Positions 59,301 to 64,000 of a stretch of 64,000 nt of DNA are shown here, piece by piece. The stretch's first letter is position 1; each line of letters begins with the position of its first letter. The position numbers and the translations under genes are program-made. This stretch comes from Phytoseiulus persimilis (lineage: Eukaryota; Arthropoda; Arachnida; Mesostigmata; Phytoseiidae): assembly GCA_037576195.1 (NCBI GenBank), contig CM075101.1, forward strand, positions 37,076,001 to 37,140,000, written 5' to 3'. The notes under the pieces were generated by a model. The model worked only from the letters and a program-made list of their open reading frames with translations, searched no databases and was not told the origin of the DNA.

Positions 59301-60490
59301 CGGAACTTTGGATTTCTGAAATAGAAGCGTATAAACATGTTCCCGGGATTAACCTTCTATTCTAACGCTTGAGGGGATCGATGACGGGCGTGTTCCTCTA
59401 TAAAATGACTTCTGGATGAGGAACTTCTTCAAGCGCGTTGCTTTCGCCCGTACCGACTCCCGAGGCCGATCAGGCCTGAGGTGCCTCGAGCCTACGACAA
59501 GACTCATTTAGAATAACAAGATCTGGTGCAAGCGGTAGGCTTTCCAGACTGGAGCTCCATTGATTGCGCAATTTCCGACGCCAAGTGCACGGGGAAGCTC
59601 TCAGAAAGTCCATCCGCAGCAGCTCTTGGGCGTACCATCGAGGGAAGTCCGCAGAAATTCCTTTTTGGTGAGGATATTATTAGACTCAAACCTGTTATTT
59701 CTAGAGAATAATTAATGAAGGCGCACGCCATCAGGCTTCTGTCAACATGCGGGTTTGTAGAGCCTTTGAGATCGCCATGGCTGGTCGACGCCAACAGCGG
59801 AAGTATGGCATAACTCAGGGAGAAATCTACTAGCGCCGCCTTTGGGATTATTCCCAAGCCATTCAGCGTTGCTGACGGACGAGTCAAACACAGGCTCCGT
59901 GCCTCCGTAGGGAGAAAGCTCAGAATTCCGCAGAGTGATTCGTAGTGAGGTCGCGTGGGAGCTTCTTCTATGCTTCGAACCGCAGTGAGTCGGCCTGCAG
60001 AGTGATATTCTCCCCGAAAAACCTTTCTCGGCTCTCAGCGCGCAGAATCTCTGCGACCGAGTGAAAGTATTGAATGGGTTTACTCGACACGACTCGGTTT
60101 CGCCTCGTTACTGACTGGAAAACGGAGTTGACCTCGTTCGCCAGTACCAATGAGCGATCACAAATGTGTTCGCTGATACTCTATGTCAGAGTTCAAACTT
60201 CCCCGACATTGCTGCCGTCCGCGGCGCTTTGGGGTGTCGCGACACACAGTTTGACGAACCCTGCTCTATGCCGTTCACATTTCTGAAGGGCGATATAATC
60301 GGTACACAACCAAACGAGGTATTCTGTCATTGGCCACTTCCTTCGAGAAGCATGCTCGCGCTGTAAGCATTCCTCTCCATCTCGCATGGCTGAGCTACGA
60401 GAGCTCAGGCTCCAGTCACTCGACGAATATGAAATTCGGACGAGAACGTATCCCAGACGAATCGAAGGAACCGGAGCGGCAGTGAGCCTC
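53344..60490. other. Region upstream of REP without a confident gene
   Basis: No recognised coding family. The minus strand between 55.8 and 58.1 kb has a patchwork of frames (57465-58034, 56847-57092, 56626-56874) with protein-like composition and some splice-like flanks, but no motif I can name. Confidence 0.35.
55869..56058 (-). other. Candidate exon of unidentified gene
   Basis: A 190-base open interval bounded by an AGCTCTTCAG acceptor and a GTGAGT donor. It reads FPMLQGEGFELSGSDFLEPQ, then RTTAQRLIQRLAADVVLMFG. Phase 1 in and phase 2 out. The sequence looks like a real protein segment, but I cannot assign a family or find convincing neighbours. Confidence 0.3.
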
Positions 60491-60494
60491 TTAG

Positions 60495-60526
60495 GCTCGT
60501 GAGTAGGGACGCCATATGAGCGGACA
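60495..60526 (-). repeat. Hairpin repeat family, copy C (inverted)
   Basis: Read on the minus strand it gives ATGTCCGCTCATATGGCGTC followed by CCTACTCACGAG. This matches copy A at 61681-61720 at all but two of about 32 positions. Confidence 0.75.
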
Positions 60527-61639
60527 TCCGAGGCGAAAGCGAACTTCGGAAGCGGACATTCGTTATTTTCGCAATTTGAGCATGCCTTTTCAGTACACCA
60601 TGAGTTCGCGATGGTGTTGTCATACAGACCGAGCTGCTGATGGAGCGATCGCTGAATATTCTCCATTGTTTCAAGTTGTCGACAGGCAAACAGCGAAGCA
60701 TTATATTTGACTTCCGTCCAGGCGACAGAGACACCGTGAAGCGAGAATCTCTTCACGGACGATGTTCTTTCCCTGATTTCGATAAGTAAATGTTACCTCG
60801 CCATCATGCTGATCTGAAGAGGAGGTCAGATTATCCGTGGGGATGTTTTCCAACGGCGAAAAAATCTCTCGATATCGACATTGCGGGAGAGTGCATGACG
60901 GAAGAGTCGACGTGGAATCGGGGCTATTCGAGAAAATTTGCTTCCAGAGAAGATTCCACGACGCGCAGTTAGTGAGTGGCGCGTGGGGCAGCGGCCCGTG
61001 CTCGATAAATTCTCGGTAAGATCCACTAATGCTCACGAACCGCCTCGCAGAGCAGGCGGATAACATGTGCAAAGCATGTGAATTCAGGTGAATTACAGTT
61101 GGAGTTCGTCGATTCTTTTCGGTTCAGGGGAGAGCAATGATCAGAGCTGAGAACCTGGCGAACCGAGCGACGAGTTTCAAAACATAGAGATTTGATTTCG
61201 CACCGATTTTCGAGTGAACGTTCTTCTCCTCGTTTCCGCGGAATCACCATTTCATTACCAGATCTTCCCGAGATCGAGGGCTCCAGACGGAATATGATTT
61301 CGCTCCCTAACAGGAAGCACAAAGTCGAAGATGTATGAAGCCTCCCTTTCCAGAACCCAGACTTTCTTGAGCGAGTCCTGGTCATTCCCATCTACTTTCC
61401 GATGGATCCAACCCGTCAACTCGACACCCCTCCATTTGATCCGAGGTCCCGGGGGGAAACATACGAGTTTGTTCCTGACTACGGAAATATTATATTATCT
61501 CTATATTATGAAGCGCAGTTGACGAACTGCTAGATGGTCTCTCTGGCTGAATCAACACCCCTCGGGATTCGGAACAGCGCTCTCTTTTCCATGGAGTGCC
61601 TGCAAACTCAACGATTACTGTAGATCGCGAAGAATACGG

Positions 61640-61745
61640 ACATTTTCCCTGAAAAGCTCAAAAGCGGACAAAACGGACGGACAAGGACATGTCCGCTCAT
61701 ATGGCGTCTCTACTCATGAGTGAAGCGCCCATATGACCGGACGTT
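61640..61745 (+). repeat. Hairpin repeat family, copy A
   Basis: Contains GTCCGCTCATATGGCG (61691-61706) and its near reverse complement at 61726-61742, separated by a 19-base loop with the palindrome ACTCATGAGT. It is preceded by CGGAC-rich sequence shared with copy B. Confidence 0.75.
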
Positions 61746-61895
61746 TTTTCTGCGAAGAACGGACATTTGTCCGGCGGACATCTTGCCTGGAGGCGGACAA
61801 GGAAATTTCGGACGTCTTCCAGATAAATTGAGCATATGAGAGCATTTGATGAGAACATTCTCGAGTGGACTAACTTGGGTACCGTCACAGGCTCT

Positions 61896-62434
61896 TCATT
61901 CGACGAAAAGTCGTTCCGCACAAACTGTGTTGATAAGAGCCTCTTTATGTTCGATTGTGACACACGATGTTCCCTGTCCGAAAAAGAGTTTCTTGTTCAT
62001 GGAGAAAGATTGCTCCGCTTCTACATTAGAGAATTCGGAATCGGGAATTTTCCCCACAATTTTCTTGAGCCGTGTTGCGAAAGGACCTTCGAGAGTTCTG
62101 TGAATCCAGCTCAGGATGCCGATTTGACAATTGTGAAAATAGCGCTATCAAATCCAGCTGGAGTGCCAGGTCTGGGTCATCGACTAGGGATTTCAGCGAC
62201 GATTGTTTGAATATTCGAGACGAACAATTTGATTTCCTCAAAATTTTCATGAGGGTTGGATACGTTGCTCGGAAATGTAACCCAGCCTGTGATCACTGTC
62301 TCAGCGGGTTCCACATCGACGAGGGCGTCAGAGAGCGTCATTTCGATCGCAAAGCACACCTCGCGATCTCCAAAAACTCCGCCAGCGCAGTCAATATACA
62401 ATAACACTTCGGCTTTCGGAACAGCGCTCTTCAC
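61896..62434 (-). pseudogene. Possible degenerate hAT-type transposase C-terminal fragment
   Basis: The minus-strand frame 62144-61896 (83 codons) includes GPFATRLKKIVGKIPD and then SNVEAEQSFSMNKKL with EALINTV after it. This resembles the hAT C-terminal dimerisation pattern, in which N-A-x-x-E-R-x-F-S is followed by a conserved Leu/Ala-rich helix. Upstream, the frame 62434-62177 is open in a different phase, so the reading frame would be broken at least once. It lies between copies A and B of the hairpin repeat. The assignment rests on a short motif; a plus-strand frame through the same DNA is also open. Confidence 0.3.
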
Positions 62435-62548
62435 TCATCCCCTTACGATACCGGAATCATTTCGCGCTCTGTTGCCCGGGTACCATCGAACTCCTCGGGA
62501 ATTCCCTCAGAGCCATGGTTGACCGCTCGATCTGTGAGCCTGAGAACC

Positions 62549-62760
62549 GGACATTTTCTCGGTTGCTAAAGGAAACCGAACAAACGGACGGAAAAGGACA
62601 TGCTCGGTCACATGGGAGCTCTACTCATGAGTAGACATCATTCTCCGTGGTACGAAAAATTTCCGTACTGGGCCGGTAAGGAAATCGAATCGCCGTACTC
62701 CGTACTACGGTAAATGATGTCTAACTCATGAGCCATGATCCGTGTCCGAAGAACTGCGCG
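62549..62760 (+). repeat. Hairpin repeat family, copy B with long inverted arms
   Basis: The 5' part repeats the order seen in copy A: GGACATTTTC, AACGGACGGA, GGACATG, then CTCTACTCATGAGT. Beyond that, 62624-62654 is nearly the reverse complement of 62701-62732 (about 28 of 31 positions, one gap), forming a potential long hairpin with a 46-base loop. Confidence 0.75.
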
Positions 62761-64000
62761 AGATGTTCCAACGGCCCAAGTATGTGAATTTCTCTCCAGA
62801 TGGATAGACAGATGAAGGTTTGACCCCCTCTCATTTCTACGCATGGAGAAACTGTAGACGCGGAACCACCGTGTCCATATCGAACTCTTGGCATTCATCC
62901 AATATTCCACACTGAGAGCCAATACGTTGGATTTCAACAAATTCCGACATACATCAGGATGACTACAGCCTTGTTCCCTCCATTAGAGGGGCAAATACTG
63001 CGGTTTGTCTGCACGAGGCCGAGTTCCCGTTGAGTGACCCCAGATGCTGCTCAGCTTGACGACTCCCTCTTCGTCACCGATTGGGCTCGATTCTCGCAAC
63101 GGTGTCAACAATTCCACGGATCTCCCACTTTGGGTTTCGTTACACTAAGTTTTCTCAGCAGGTAGAACTTGCACAACATTCAGGAAAGCACAATGCTGCG
63201 AAGCGCTCCGCTCGGGTCAGAAAGCCATTGAGGAAGAATAACGAGCAATCCGGAATGTCACTCTGTTGGACTATCACGCGTCGATGGCATTTGTCGCACA
63301 AGCCTCGTGAGCAAGCAACAAATGGATAAGTCGATCAATTCTTCGTCGTCACCGAATAGGTTTCGACGGAATCCCACCCCTCAACCAATCGTGAGGACGA
63401 CCGGTCTGTTTCATCCTCTCGACGATGGCATTCTCGTGTTGTGGCATTAGAGTGTTCGTGTCCCGCGGACCACATCTCATCGTTCAGGTGCTCGGTCCGA
63501 TTCGCAAAATTACGAGTACCGGAAAGAAATTGATAAGGACGCAGAAGCGTTGTGAATAAATGTCTCGGGGCGCTCTGCTGGTATCACCTCATCGTGAGAA
63601 ACGATAATTCTCTGAGTATTCTCTCTTTCGTTCTCAGGGAGAACGATGTATATATCGGTGTATCCATCTATCCGATGTATCCATCGCCCCTCCGTACCCA
63701 GATGTCCCAAATTTAAGGATCCTGAGCTTTTTGTCAGATTCCAACCGACTCAAACTCCAGTGACTCTCTGAGACGCGTCGTCCTCCGGAGAAATGCATAT
63801 TGTGATCCAGATGGGCGATCCAATGAAAAACTACAGAGTACAGTCGCTCCTGTTCCAGTTCATACTGTTAGAGAGGAAATTCGTCTTTAGCGGCGAACTA
63901 GCTAGAAGGCTCCGTGCACAGGTAGATTCACTCAGCGGACACTGATACGGTAGCAAGGAGAAGACCGTACGGCGTATAGATGAACAGCAGTTTATTCGGA
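62761..64000. other. Window end without recognised features
   Basis: Short unassigned frames only; one minus-strand frame at 63710-63510 (66 residues) is open but unrecognised. Confidence 0.4.

Overview
The window is a stretch of animal, almost certainly arthropod, nuclear genome. The genes are split by GT-AG introns, and every gene I can support lies on the minus strand. In order from high to low coordinate they are: Rab escort protein (CHM/REP), cytosolic purine 5'-nucleotidase (NT5C2), the kinase TOR/mTOR, and the Hedgehog-pathway zinc-finger factor Cubitus interruptus/Gli (ci). The roughly 50% GC content, the mostly 50-150 bp introns in NT5C2 and TOR, and a ci C-terminus closer to insect Ci than to vertebrate GLI suggest a compact arthropod genome. 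A mesostigmatan (phytoseiid-type) mite is my best guess; this is inference, not something I could test. Layout: positions 184-25414 hold ci in eight recognised exons spread over 25 kb, with introns up to about 7 kb that contain microsatellite-like tracts and two exact Gli-consensus 9-mers. Positions 25415-30627 are intergenic and contain a 0.1 kb terminal-inverted-repeat element. Positions 30628-39982 hold TOR in about 16 exons over 9.4 kb, encoding about 2,490-2,515 residues with HEAT repeats, FAT, FRB, kinase and FATC. Positions 40-43 kb are intergenic. Positions 43074-46310 hold NT5C2 in eight exons encoding 561 residues. Positions 46.4-51.7 kb contain no recognisable gene, only weak exon candidates. 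Positions 51752-53341 hold REP as one uninterrupted coding exon of 529 residues. Positions 53.4-64 kb lack recognisable genes and carry a small hairpin repeat family (60.5, 61.7 and 62.6 kb) and a possible degenerate hAT-transposase C-terminus. The four genes do not form an operon-like unit: TOR controls growth, NT5C2 purine nucleotide balance, REP prenylation of Rab GTPases, and ci Hedgehog-dependent transcription. Two points deserve attention. TOR appears to carry a one-base deficit in an A homopolymer at an exon end, which breaks a conserved Trp-Trp. Ci seems to have lost the Arg-Arg-Ser-Ser phosphorylation clusters that normally drive its processing. I found no convincing undescribed biological system.
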